Source: Actinacidiphila oryziradicis (GTDB taxonomy: Bacteria; Actinomycetota; Actinomycetes; Streptomycetales; Streptomycetaceae). From it: a DNA stretch of 64,000 nt. The notes under the pieces were generated by a model. That model was not told where the DNA came from. It ran no database searches and saw only the letters and a list, made by a program, of their open reading frames with translations. The position numbers and the translations under genes are program-made. Position 1 is the first letter of the stretch. Every line of letters starts with the position of its first letter. This document shows positions 56,917 to 64,000 of the stretch, in pieces. The stretch covers positions 1 to 64,000 of the forward strand of contig NZ_SUMC01000019.1 of assembly GCF_005047355.1 (NCBI RefSeq), in the 5' to 3' direction.

Positions 56917-57813
56917 TCAGGACTTTACGGCCCCGGACAGCAGATCCAGGCTCCAGAACCGCTGGACCACCAGGAACAGCGCGATCAGCGGGACGATCGC
57001 CAGCAGCGCCCCGGTGATCACCAGGGTGTAGAGGGCCGGGGCGGAGTTACCTTGCTGGAGCAGGGTGTAGAGGCCCAGTGTGACCGGGAACTTGTTGTCG
57101 TCGCCCAGCATGATGAACGGCAGCAGGAAGTTGTTCCAGACCGCCACGAACTGGAAGAGGAAGACCGTAACCAGTCCCGGCACCATGACCGGCAGCGCGA
57201 TCCGCTGGAAGATCCCCCACTCGCTCGCCCCGTCCATCCGGGCCGCCTCGATGACATCGTCCGGCACGGCGGCGGAGGCGTAGATCCGAGCGAGATAGAT
57301 GCCGTACGGGGACAGGACGCTCGGCAGCAGGACCGAGAGATAGCTGTCCGCGAGGTTGGCCTTCGCCATCAGCAGATACGTCGGGATGGCGAGGATGACC
57401 GGCGGCATGAGTACCCCGGTGAGCAGGACGTTGAAGATGGACTCGCGACCCGGGAAGCGGTACTTGGCCAGCGCGTAGCCGCTCACGGCGGAGACGGCGG
57501 TCGACAGCAGCGCGCCGAAGCCCGCGTAGAAGAGGGAGTTGAGCATCCACTTCCAGTAGACGCCGTCGCGGTACGCCGTCAGGTCGGCGATGTTCTGGGT
57601 GAAGCCGGTGCCGGGCAGGAAGGTGAAGGTGGAGAACAGCTCGCGGCTGCTCTTGGTGGAGGCGACCAGCACCCATGCCACCGGCAGCAGGCAGTACGCG
57701 GCGCCGAACAGCAGCACGATGGTCGGGACCAGCCCGGGCCGGCGGGAGCGCTGGGCGGCAGCCGGTGCGGGCGCCGTCGGTGCGTCGGGGCGGGCGATGG
57801 TGGCGGCGCTCAT
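56917..57813 (-). CDS. Galacto-oligosaccharide ABC permease (MalG/GanQ type)
   Basis: A 298-residue permease with six helices after a Pro/Ala-rich N-terminus. The EAA loop reads VIEAARMDGASEWGIFQRIA. The ATG overlaps the upstream permease stop by four bases. It completes a GanSPQ-like importer without an ATPase, so a shared MsiK-type ATPase is expected. The LacI gene follows 44 bases downstream. Confidence 0.92.
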   Translation of the reverse strand: MSAATIARPDAPTAPAPAAAQRSRRPGLVPTIVLLFGAAYCLLPVAWVLVASTKSSRELFSTFTFLPGTGFTQNIADLTAYRDGVYWKWMLNSLFYAGFGALLSTAVSAVSGYALAKYRFPGRESIFNVLLTGVLMPPVILAIPTYLLMAKANLADSYLSVLLPSVLSPYGIYLARIYASAAVPDDVIEAARMDGASEWGIFQRIALPVMVPGLVTVFLFQFVAVWNNFLLPFIMLGDDNKFPVTLGLYTLLQQGNSAPALYTLVITGALLAIVPLIALFLVVQRFWSLDLLSGAVKS

Positions 57814-58772
57814 CGGGATTCTCCCTGGCTCGTACGGGAGTTGGCCACCTTGAGGAAGGCGAAGGACAGGACCAGGGTCACGACGGCGATGACCACGCAG
57901 GTCGCGGCCGCCGAGTAGATGTCACCGCGTACGAAGGCGTCCTGGTAGACCTTCATCAGCGGGCTCCAGGTGGTGGAGATGGAGTTGGTCAGCGGCTTGA
58001 GGGTGGTCGGTTCGCTGAACACCTGCAAGGTCGCGATCATCGAGAAGAAGAAGGTAAGGACCAGCGCCGGCGCGAGGGTCGGGATCTTGATACGGAGCGC
58101 GATCTGCAGCTCCGAGCAGCCGTCGATCCGGGCCGCCTCGTAGATCTCGGCGGGCACCGCACGCAGCGATGTGTAGATCACGATCATGTTGAAGCCGGTG
58201 CCGCCCCAGACCGCGATATTGGCGAGCGCCCCGAACATGGCACCACCGGAGAGCAGGTCCGGGATCGGCAGGCCCAGCTTGCCCAGCACGAAGTCGAACG
58301 GGCTCACGGTGGGGAGGTACAGAAAGCCCCACAGCAGGGCGGCGACGACGCCCGGTACCGCGTACGGCAGGAAGATCGCGAGCCGGGAGAAGCCGCGCAG
58401 CCGGGTCCGGTTGGCGTCCAGCATCAGGGCGAAGAGGAGGGCGAGTCCCAGCATGGTGGGGATGACCAGGGCGCCGTATCCCACGATGCGTAGGGAGCCG
58501 TGGAGCAGTTCGGTGTCGCCGAGGACACCGCTGTAGTTGCTCAGGCCCGCCCACACCTGGTGGCGGGCGTTCTTGCCCAGGCCCAGGCCGCTGATCTTGA
58601 CCTTGTGCAGGCTGAGGAAGACCGCGTAGCCGATGGGCAGCGCGAAGAAGAGCAGGAACAGGACGGTCGCGGGGACCAGGAAGCCGTACGGCGCGAAACG
58701 CGGCCCCGCGGCGCGCTGACGGGACGCGCGCGCGGGGGTGGCCTTCTTGGTGGCCATGGCGGTGGAGGTCAT
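57810..58772 (-). CDS. Galacto-oligosaccharide ABC permease (MalF/GanP type)
   Basis: A 320-residue permease with six helices and the EAA loop IYEAARIDGCSELQIALRIK. The N-terminus is short, basic and Ala-rich. It starts two bases after the stop of the binding-protein gene, consistent with one operon. Confidence 0.92.
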   Translation of the reverse strand: MTSTAMATKKATPARASRQRAAGPRFAPYGFLVPATVLFLLFFALPIGYAVFLSLHKVKISGLGLGKNARHQVWAGLSNYSGVLGDTELLHGSLRIVGYGALVIPTMLGLALLFALMLDANRTRLRGFSRLAIFLPYAVPGVVAALLWGFLYLPTVSPFDFVLGKLGLPIPDLLSGGAMFGALANIAVWGGTGFNMIVIYTSLRAVPAEIYEAARIDGCSELQIALRIKIPTLAPALVLTFFFSMIATLQVFSEPTTLKPLTNSISTTWSPLMKVYQDAFVRGDIYSAAATCVVIAVVTLVLSFAFLKVANSRTSQGESR

Positions 58773-58774
58773 GA

Positions 58775-60070
58775 TCAGGAGACCTTGAAGCCCTGCTTCT
58801 TCATGTCGGCCACGGTTGTGGTCTGCATGGCGGTCAGCGCGGTGAGGAAGTCGGACTTCTTCTGGGCGGCGTTGCCGAAGGAGTCCTTGAAGGCGCTGTA
58901 CGCGACGTTGACGTTGGGGCCCCAGGCGGCGCCCGCGGTGGTCTTGGCGATCGCGGCGGCCTTGGTGTAGAAGTCCGGCTGGTTGGAGAAGAAGTCAGGG
59001 GCCTGGGCGAGCGCTCCGCCGGTCTGTGCCTCGGTGGCGGCCGGGTAGATGGCGCCGTTCTTCACCAGCGCGGCGACGGCCGTCGGATCGGTGTTGAGCC
59101 ACTTGGCGAACGTGACTGCGGCGTCCTTGTGTGTGGAGTCGTTGGAGACGCCTGTGGTGGAGCCGCCCCAGTTGCCGGTGATGTTGTCGCCCGCGTTCCA
59201 CTGGGGGAGCGGGGCCATGGCCCACTTGCCCTTGGTGTCCGGCGCCGCGGTGGCAAGGACACCGGGGGCCCAGATGGCGCTGACCCAGGCGATCTGGGTG
59301 CCGGTGTCGAGCGCCTTGTTCCAGGCCGGGGTGTACATCGGCTGGTTGTCGATGGCACCGCTCCTGACCAGGCCGCCCCAGAAGTCGGCGACCTTCTTGG
59401 AAGCCGCGTCATTGATGGCGACGTTCCACCTGTCACCGCTGGCGGTCCACCATTTGGCGCCGGCCTGCTGGGCCAGTCCCGCGAACAGCCCCGGGTCACC
59501 ACTGGAGAATGTGGTCAGCGACTTCGTGCTGTCCTTCTTCTTCAGGGCCTTGGCGGTCGCCGCGAACTCGTCCCAGGTGGTGGGGACGGACAGCTTATAC
59601 TTCTTGAACAGGTCCTGGCGGTAGTAGAACATCAGCGGCCCGGTGTCCTGCGGGATCGCGTACACCGCGTTCGAGCCGAGGGTGACCTGCTGCCACACGC
59701 CGTCCGCGAAGCTGCTCTTCGCGTCCCCGCCCTGCTTCGATATGTCGGCCAGGACGTCATTGCTGACCAGAGTGGGGAGCGCCTGGTACTCGACCTGAAC
59801 CAGGTCCGGTGACTTGTGGGCCTTCGCGGCGGTGATGATCTTGGTGACCAGGTCGTCGCCGGACGCCTGCTTCTTCACCGTCACCTGGATCTTCGGGTGC
59901 GACTTGTTCCAGATCGCCACGACCTTGTCGAGGCCGGGTGCCCAGGCCCAGTAGGTGAGGTTGACCGGGCCGGAATCGGCCTTGCCGCTGCTGCCGGACG
60001 AACTGCAGCCCGCGAGCAGTGCGGCTGCCATGACGGCTGCGGTGGACGCCGCGAAGGCGCGGTGGTTCAT
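58775..60070 (-). CDS. Galacto-oligosaccharide-binding lipoprotein (GanS type)
   Basis: A 431-residue solute-binding protein with a Sec signal (HRAFAASTAAVMAAALLAG) and lipobox LLAGC, followed by a Ser/Gly-rich linker. Mature-domain text is LTYWAWAPGLDKVVAIWNKS, FYYRQDLFKKYKLSVPTTWD and GKWAMAPLPQWNAGDN. The ATG follows a strong promoter with two operators (60095-60157). It stands divergent from a GH42 gene and upstream of GanPQ-like permeases, so binding of beta-1,4-galacto-oligosaccharides is the likely role. Confidence 0.92.
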   Translation of the reverse strand: MNHRAFAASTAAVMAAALLAGCSSSGSSGKADSGPVNLTYWAWAPGLDKVVAIWNKSHPKIQVTVKKQASGDDLVTKIITAAKAHKSPDLVQVEYQALPTLVSNDVLADISKQGGDAKSSFADGVWQQVTLGSNAVYAIPQDTGPLMFYYRQDLFKKYKLSVPTTWDEFAATAKALKKKDSTKSLTTFSSGDPGLFAGLAQQAGAKWWTASGDRWNVAINDAASKKVADFWGGLVRSGAIDNQPMYTPAWNKALDTGTQIAWVSAIWAPGVLATAAPDTKGKWAMAPLPQWNAGDNITGNWGGSTTGVSNDSTHKDAAVTFAKWLNTDPTAVAALVKNGAIYPAATEAQTGGALAQAPDFFSNQPDFYTKAAAIAKTTAGAAWGPNVNVAYSAFKDSFGNAAQKKSDFLTALTAMQTTTVADMKKQGFKVS

Positions 60071-60094
60071 GGGGTTCCTCCCCTGACGAGGACG

Positions 60095-60130
60095 CTGTGA
60101 TCGTTCACAGTCGCGCTGTGGCGTTCACAG
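60095..60130. promoter_or_regulatory. Two LacI-type operators, 21 bp apart
   Basis: CTGTGATCGTTCACAG (60095-60110) and CTGTGGCGTTCACAG (60116-60130) are CG-centred palindromic sites typical of LacI repressors. Their starts are 21 bp apart, two helical turns. The second overlaps the -10 of the leftward promoter; the first lies just downstream of its start point. Confidence 0.85.
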
Positions 60131-60157
60131 TAGAGAAACTTTCCGGACACTTGTCAA
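60129..60157 (-). promoter_or_regulatory. Promoter of the binding-protein operon
   Basis: On the minus strand TTGACA (60152-60157), 17-base spacer and TCTACT (60129-60134). This is a near-consensus housekeeping promoter whose -10 is covered by the second LacI site. Confidence 0.82.
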
Positions 60158-60180
60158 TGCTTGTTGCCATGCGGTTATCT
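60151..60180 (+). promoter_or_regulatory. Divergent promoter toward GH42
   Basis: TTGTCA (60151-60156), 18-base spacer and TTATCT (60175-60180). Its -35 lies on the same bases as the -35 of the leftward promoter, so RNA polymerase may not be able to occupy both at once. Confidence 0.55.
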
Positions 60181-60229
60181 AGGCCGAGCCGCCGAGTTGG
60201 CGGCTGTGCACGTTCCCAAAGGAGATCCG

Positions 60230-62233
60230 ATGTCACGTCTCGCTTACGGCGGTGACTACAACCCCGAGCAGTGGCCCGAGGAGGTCTGGCACGAGGATGT
60301 GGCCCTGATGCGCGAGGCCGGCGTCACCATGGTCAGCGTCGGCGTCTTCTCCTGGGCCCGGCTGGAAACGGCCCCTGGGGTCCACGACTTCGGCTGGCTC
60401 GACCGGCTCCTCGACCTGCTTCATGCAGGCGGCATCCGCGTGGCCCTCGCCACCCCCACCGTCGCGCCGCCCGCCTGGTTCTACGCCGCACACCCCGAGG
60501 CGTTGCCCGTCACCAAAGAGGGCGTACGGTACGGATTCGGCTCACGCGGCGCCATCTGCCACAGCTCCGCCGCCTACCGGCAGGCCGCCGCCGGGATCAC
60601 CGAGCAGCTCGCCCGGCGCTACGGGAAGCACCCCGCGGTAGCGCTCTGGCACGTGCACAACGAGTACGGCGTGCCGGTCAACGCCTGCTACTGCGAGGCC
60701 TCCGGCGAGGAATTCCGCAGCTGGCTGCGCGCCCGGTACCAGACCCTCGACGCCCTCAACACCGCCTGGGGCACCGCCTTCTGGGGCCAGCACTACGGCG
60801 ACTGGGCCCACATCGACGCTCCCCGTGTCACCCCGACCGTCGGCAACCCGGCACAGCAGCTGGACTACGCGCGCTTCACCGACGAGACCCTGCGCGGCAA
60901 TTTCATCGCCGAGCGGGACATCCTGCACCGCCTCGCCCCCGGCGTCCCGGTCACCACCAACTTCATGACCGCGCTCAGCCAGTGCGACTCCATGGACTAC
61001 TGGGCCTGGGGCCGCGAGGTGGACCTCGTCGCCCAGGACCACTACCTGATCACCGACGGCCGCCGCACCCACGTCAACCTCGCCATGGCCGCCGACCTCA
61101 CCCGCTCCGTCGCGGGCGGCGCCCCCTGGCTCGTACTGGAGCACTCCACCAGCGGCGTCAACTGGCAGCCCCGCAACCCCGCCAAACGCCCCGGCGAAAT
61201 GGCCCGCAACAGCCTCGGGCACGTGGCGCGCGGCTCCGAGGGCGCGATGTTCTTCCAATGGCGGCAGTCCAGGCAGGGCGCCGAGAAGTTCCACTCCGCG
61301 ATGCTTCCGCACGCCGGGACCGCCAACCGCGTCTGGCGCGAAGTGGTCGCCCTCGGCGCGGACATCGGCGCGCTCGCCGGCATCGCCGGCAGCCGGACCA
61401 TGGCCGACGCCGCGATGGTCTGGGACTGGCAGTCCTGGTGGGCGCAGAACCTGGAGTGGCGGCCCACCGAGGACCACGACGCCCGCGAGCGCGCCGACAG
61501 TTTCTACGAAACGCTCTACGACCGGCACCTCACCGTCGACTTCGCACACCCCGAAGCCGATCTCTCGGCCTACCCCCTGGTCGTCGTGCCCGCCCTCTAC
61601 CTCGCCACCGAGGCCGTCGGCCAGAACCTGCGCGCCTACGTCGAGGGCGGCGGCACCCTCGTCGTCTCGTACTTCTCCGGCATCGTCGACGAGCACGACA
61701 CCGTCCACCCCGGCGCCTACCCCGGCGCCCTGCGCGATGTCCTCGGCCTGACCGTCGAGGAGTGGTCGCCGCTGCTCCGGGGGGAACGAGTCCGCATCGA
61801 GGCGGCCGACGGCTCCGTGCTACCGGCCGACGTCTGGACGGAATTCGTCGTCCCGAACGTCCCGCGCGGCGCCGAGCCCGTCTGGACCTACGCCGACGGC
61901 CGCGCCGCCGCAGGCCCGGCCATCACCCGGCACCAGCTCGGCCGGGGCGCCGCCTGGTACATCTCCACCCGGCTCGCTCCCGAGGCCCTGGACACCGTAC
62001 TCGCCGCCGCTGCCGCCGACGCCGGGATCAGCCCGCGCGACGACCTCCCGCGCGATGTCGAGGTCGTGCGGCGCACCGGCGAGCACGGCTCGTACCTCTT
62101 TGCGATCAACCACACCGCCACGGAGGCCAAGGTGCCCCTTGGCGCCGCCGGCACCGAACTGCTCACCGGCGAGCGGGCCGCAGGCGTACTGGCGGTGCCG
62201 CCGGGCGCGGTGCGTGTAGTCCGCGCCGACTAG
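60230..62233 (+). CDS. GH42 beta-galactosidase
   Basis: A 667-residue GH42 enzyme (GanA type). The acid/base is E145 (HVHNEYG) and the nucleophile E304 (WLVLEHSTSGVNWQ). It begins SRLAYGGDYNPEQWPEEVWH, the family start, and ends with the trimer and C-terminal beta domains. It has no signal peptide, so it acts on imported galacto-oligosaccharides in the cytoplasm. ATG 60230 has AAAGGAG at about six bases. It is divergent from the transporter and followed by copy D of the repeat and a terminator. Confidence 0.95.
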   Translation: MSRLAYGGDYNPEQWPEEVWHEDVALMREAGVTMVSVGVFSWARLETAPGVHDFGWLDRLLDLLHAGGIRVALATPTVAPPAWFYAAHPEALPVTKEGVRYGFGSRGAICHSSAAYRQAAAGITEQLARRYGKHPAVALWHVHNEYGVPVNACYCEASGEEFRSWLRARYQTLDALNTAWGTAFWGQHYGDWAHIDAPRVTPTVGNPAQQLDYARFTDETLRGNFIAERDILHRLAPGVPVTTNFMTALSQCDSMDYWAWGREVDLVAQDHYLITDGRRTHVNLAMAADLTRSVAGGAPWLVLEHSTSGVNWQPRNPAKRPGEMARNSLGHVARGSEGAMFFQWRQSRQGAEKFHSAMLPHAGTANRVWREVVALGADIGALAGIAGSRTMADAAMVWDWQSWWAQNLEWRPTEDHDARERADSFYETLYDRHLTVDFAHPEADLSAYPLVVVPALYLATEAVGQNLRAYVEGGGTLVVSYFSGIVDEHDTVHPGAYPGALRDVLGLTVEEWSPLLRGERVRIEAADGSVLPADVWTEFVVPNVPRGAEPVWTYADGRAAAGPAITRHQLGRGAAWYISTRLAPEALDTVLAAAAADAGISPRDDLPRDVEVVRRTGEHGSYLFAINHTATEAKVPLGAAGTELLTGERAAGVLAVPPGAVRVVRAD

Positions 62234-62235
62234 GG

Positions 62236-62325
62236 GTTGTGGGCAGTCGTTCCGCAGGGCGGAGCGAAGCCAGATGGGGGCACCTCCTGGGGGCACCTCC
62301 CGGCCGAAGGCTGGGGGAGGGTCAG
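62236..62325 (+). repeat. Dispersed MITE-like element, copy D
   Basis: It starts GTTGTGGGCA three bases after the GH42 stop. The core GGGGGCACCTCC appears twice in tandem, then CCGAAGGCTGGGGGAGGG as in copy C. The right terminal repeat has degenerated (GGGTCAGGGG instead of TGGGCACAAC). Confidence 0.75.
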
Positions 62326-62346
62326 GGGAAAAAGGCCCCCGCTACC

Positions 62347-62379
62347 CCGGACGGGCTCGATGGAAGCGAGCCCGTCCGG
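62347..62379. terminator. Hairpin terminator after GH42
   Basis: CCGGACGGGCTCG pairs with CGAGCCCGTCCGG (13 bp) with a seven-base loop, between the GH42 gene and the GH53-related genes. Confidence 0.8.
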
Positions 62380-62432
62380 TCAGTCCCAAACCCAATCACA
62401 CCCCACCCAGCCCGTTCGTCGAAGGGACAATG

Positions 62433-62858
62433 ATGTTCCGACCGAGACGCACCATCCGGGCCACGGCCCGCACCCTCCTGCTCCCCGTGATCGCGGCCGT
62501 CGGCCTCACCGCCGCCCCCCTGCAGTCCGCGCACGCGGCCAGCACACTCACTAACGGCGGCTTCGAGTCCAACGGCGCCGGAACCGCCACCCCCACCGGC
62601 TTGTCCACCTACTCCGCCGCCGGGCAGAACAGCGCCTCGTACACCGAATCAGGCGGCCACTCCGGCTCGTACCGGCTCAGCCACTACTCGTCCTCCGCCT
62701 ACAAGGTCGAGATCTACCGGGAGCCGACCTGGACCACCGTGACCGGCAACGGCTGGGACCCGACCGACGCCAACTCCGGTGACGCCTGGGAGAACCAGGC
62801 GCTCTTCGACTACGACGACAAGGCCCTCCCCGCGATGACCTGGTTCAGCCACCGCTGA
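62433..62858 (+). pseudogene. GH53 galactanase with its catalytic domain deleted in frame
   Basis: A 141-codon open frame. Codons 1-95 encode a signal peptide ending SAHAA and most of a carbohydrate-binding module nearly identical in pattern to that of the next gene (TNGGFESNGAGTATPTG and GGHSGSYRLSHYSSSAYKVE). At about 62717 it jumps directly to EPTWTTVTGNGWDPTD and ENQALFDYDDKALPAM, the C-terminal end of GH53 endo-galactanases. The whole catalytic barrel is missing although the frame is intact. It could still be made as a small secreted binding protein, but it cannot be a galactanase. Confidence 0.82.
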
Positions 62859-62953
62859 GGCCTCTCCGGTCCGGCTGGCGCCGCCGAGCACAGGGACGCG
62901 GCGCCGCCCGGCCCACCACCAATCCCGCTGTCGAATGGAGCTGGACAACGACG

Positions 62954-64000
62954 ATGTTCCACTCAAGACGCACCATCCTGACCCGCTCTCTCGCGGTACC
63001 GCTGATAGCCGCCGGGGTGGCCTCACTGCCCACGCAATCCGCCCAGGCGGCCGACACCAGCACCCTCATCAACGGCGACTTCGAGGCCGACGGCACCGGC
63101 GCGGCCACCCCCGCCGGCTGGAGCACCAACAACGCCGCAGGCCAGAGCGACGCCTCGTACACCGAGCCCGGCGGCCACTCCGGCTCGTACCGGCTCAGCC
63201 ACTGGTCGGCCGCCGCCTACCGGGTCGAGACGTACCAGCACCTCTCCGGCCTGGCGAACGGGGATTACACCCTCACCGCCTGGGTCCGTTCCAGCGGCGG
63301 CCAGAACTCCGCCTACCTCGCCCTGAAGAACACCGGCCGAGCTGAGCAGCGCACCGATCTGCCGCCCACCCCCAACGGCGCGTGGATCCGGCTCGTCACC
63401 TCCGTCAGGGTGACCAATCACCAGTGCACCGTCAGCATCGTCTCCGACGCCAACGCGGGTAACTGGATCAATGTCGACGATGTGACCCTTACCCCCGGCT
63501 CGACGGGCCTCGCCATCAGGGGCGCCGACGTGTCGACCCTCAAGAAGAGCGAGGACTACGGCGGTGTCTACCGCTACCCGGGCGGCATCGCCGCCGACGC
63601 GCTGACCATCCTGCGCTCCGCCGGGATGAACTATGCCCGCCTCAAGGTGTGGGTCGACCCGGCCGACGGCTACAACAACAAGGCCCGCGTGCTCACCATG
63701 GCCAAGCGCATCAAGCGCCTCGGCATGGGCCTGCTGATCGACTTCCACTACTCCGACGCATGGGCCGATCCCGGCAAGCAGAACAAGCCCGCCGCCTGGG
63801 CCTCGGACTCCTTCGCGCAGCTGAAGGCGGACGTCTACAACCACACGTACGACGTCCTGCACGCCCTCAAAGCACAGGGCACCAAGGCCGACATGGTTCA
63901 GATCGGCAATGAGATCAACGGCGGCATCCTCTGGCCCGACGGCCGCTACGACAACTGGCCCGGCCTCGCCGCCCTCCTCAAGTCCGGCGCCGACGGGGCC
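62954..64000 (+). CDS. GH53 arabinogalactan endo-beta-1,4-galactanase (cut by window edge)
   Basis: A secreted galactanase (GanB type), 349 codons visible. The signal peptide ends TQSAQA. A carbohydrate-binding module follows to about residue 180 (INGDFEADGTGAATPAG, then LTPGSTG), and then the GH53 barrel begins (LAIRGADVSTLKKSEDYGGV). Catalytic acid/base is E320 in MVQIGNEINGG; the nucleophile should lie beyond the window. It would cut galactan outside the cell and feed the transporter and GH42. It is a close paralogue of the deleted copy directly upstream. Its ATG is preceded by a weak GGAG. Confidence 0.93.
   Translation, partial: MFHSRRTILTRSLAVPLIAAGVASLPTQSAQAADTSTLINGDFEADGTGAATPAGWSTNNAAGQSDASYTEPGGHSGSYRLSHWSAAAYRVETYQHLSGLANGDYTLTAWVRSSGGQNSAYLALKNTGRAEQRTDLPPTPNGAWIRLVTSVRVTNHQCTVSIVSDANAGNWINVDDVTLTPGSTGLAIRGADVSTLKKSEDYGGVYRYPGGIAADALTILRSAGMNYARLKVWVDPADGYNNKARVLTMAKRIKRLGMGLLIDFHYSDAWADPGKQNKPAAWASDSFAQLKADVYNHTYDVLHALKAQGTKADMVQIGNEINGGILWPDGRYDNWPGLAALLKSGADGA

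Overview
The window is very GC-rich actinobacterial DNA, almost certainly from a Streptomyces or close relative. The evidence is the GTG/TTG starts, the -10 boxes of TAGCGT/TAGGGT type, the actinobacterial order tal-tkt / ctaB / ctaA / ABC pair / sufR-sufBD-Rieske-sufCSU-sufT, and two sugar ABC transporters that lack their own ATPase. The left third reads as conserved core genome. The right half is accessory carbohydrate-catabolism DNA interrupted by several broken genes.

Layout. 0-7.7 kb: transaldolase and transketolase (minus), haem O synthase ctaB, a small conserved protein, a glutamine-synthetase-like gene joined to an amidohydrolase (a split version of the fungal FluG layout), and haem A synthase ctaA (minus). 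7.7-9.8 kb: a frameshifted pectate-lyase-like remnant and a two-gene ABC exporter. 10-16.6 kb: the SUF iron-sulfur operon with its repressor gene; a SufR-type operator sits on the sufR start. 16.6-27.1 kb: Ser/Thr kinase, ThuA-like protein, SMR efflux pump with TetR regulator, MFS transporter, dapD, a long acidic protein, a double TerD-domain protein and argG, which has an apparent leaderless promoter overlapped by ARG-box-like sequence. 27.3-28.2 kb: gene debris. 28.3-36.2 kb: sugar-acid catabolism (uronate dehydrogenase, KdgD, a GntR regulator, and a DHDPS-family dehydratase with an IlvD/EDD dehydratase), plus a small lipoprotein and a PIN-type toxin-antitoxin pair. 36.5-37.7 kb: serine beta-lactamase-like protein.

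37.7-51.1 kb: a divergent glycoside-utilisation locus. Reading leftward are a PfkB sugar kinase, a Tat-type binding lipoprotein, two permeases and the stump of an alpha-galactosidase. Reading rightward are a DeoR regulator, GH4, GH38 alpha-mannosidase, a broken EEP-family gene and GH2 beta-galactosidase. 51.1-55.8 kb: an XRE-cupin regulator facing flavin reductase, an MBL-fold hydrolase, an amidohydrolase/FAD-oxidase deletion fusion, a creatininase-family amidase and a DsbA-like protein. 55.9-64 kb: a galactan locus equivalent in content to Bacillus ganSPQAB: LacI regulator, two permeases, binding lipoprotein, GH42 beta-galactosidase, an internally deleted GH53 galactanase and an intact GH53 that runs off the window. 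Two 16-bp-class LacI operators 21 bp apart lie on the binding-protein promoter.

The most unusual observations are: (1) an 80-90 bp dispersed element with imperfect terminal inverted repeats, found four times, one copy translated in frame inside the GH38 gene; (2) at least six truncated, frameshifted or internally deleted genes, mostly at the edges of catabolic operons; (3) regulatory sites that overlap start codons or apparent leaderless promoters. I saw no rRNA, tRNA, CRISPR array, prophage or insertion sequence. I found no clear previously unknown multigene system. The best candidates for new biology are the dispersed element and the split FluG pair.
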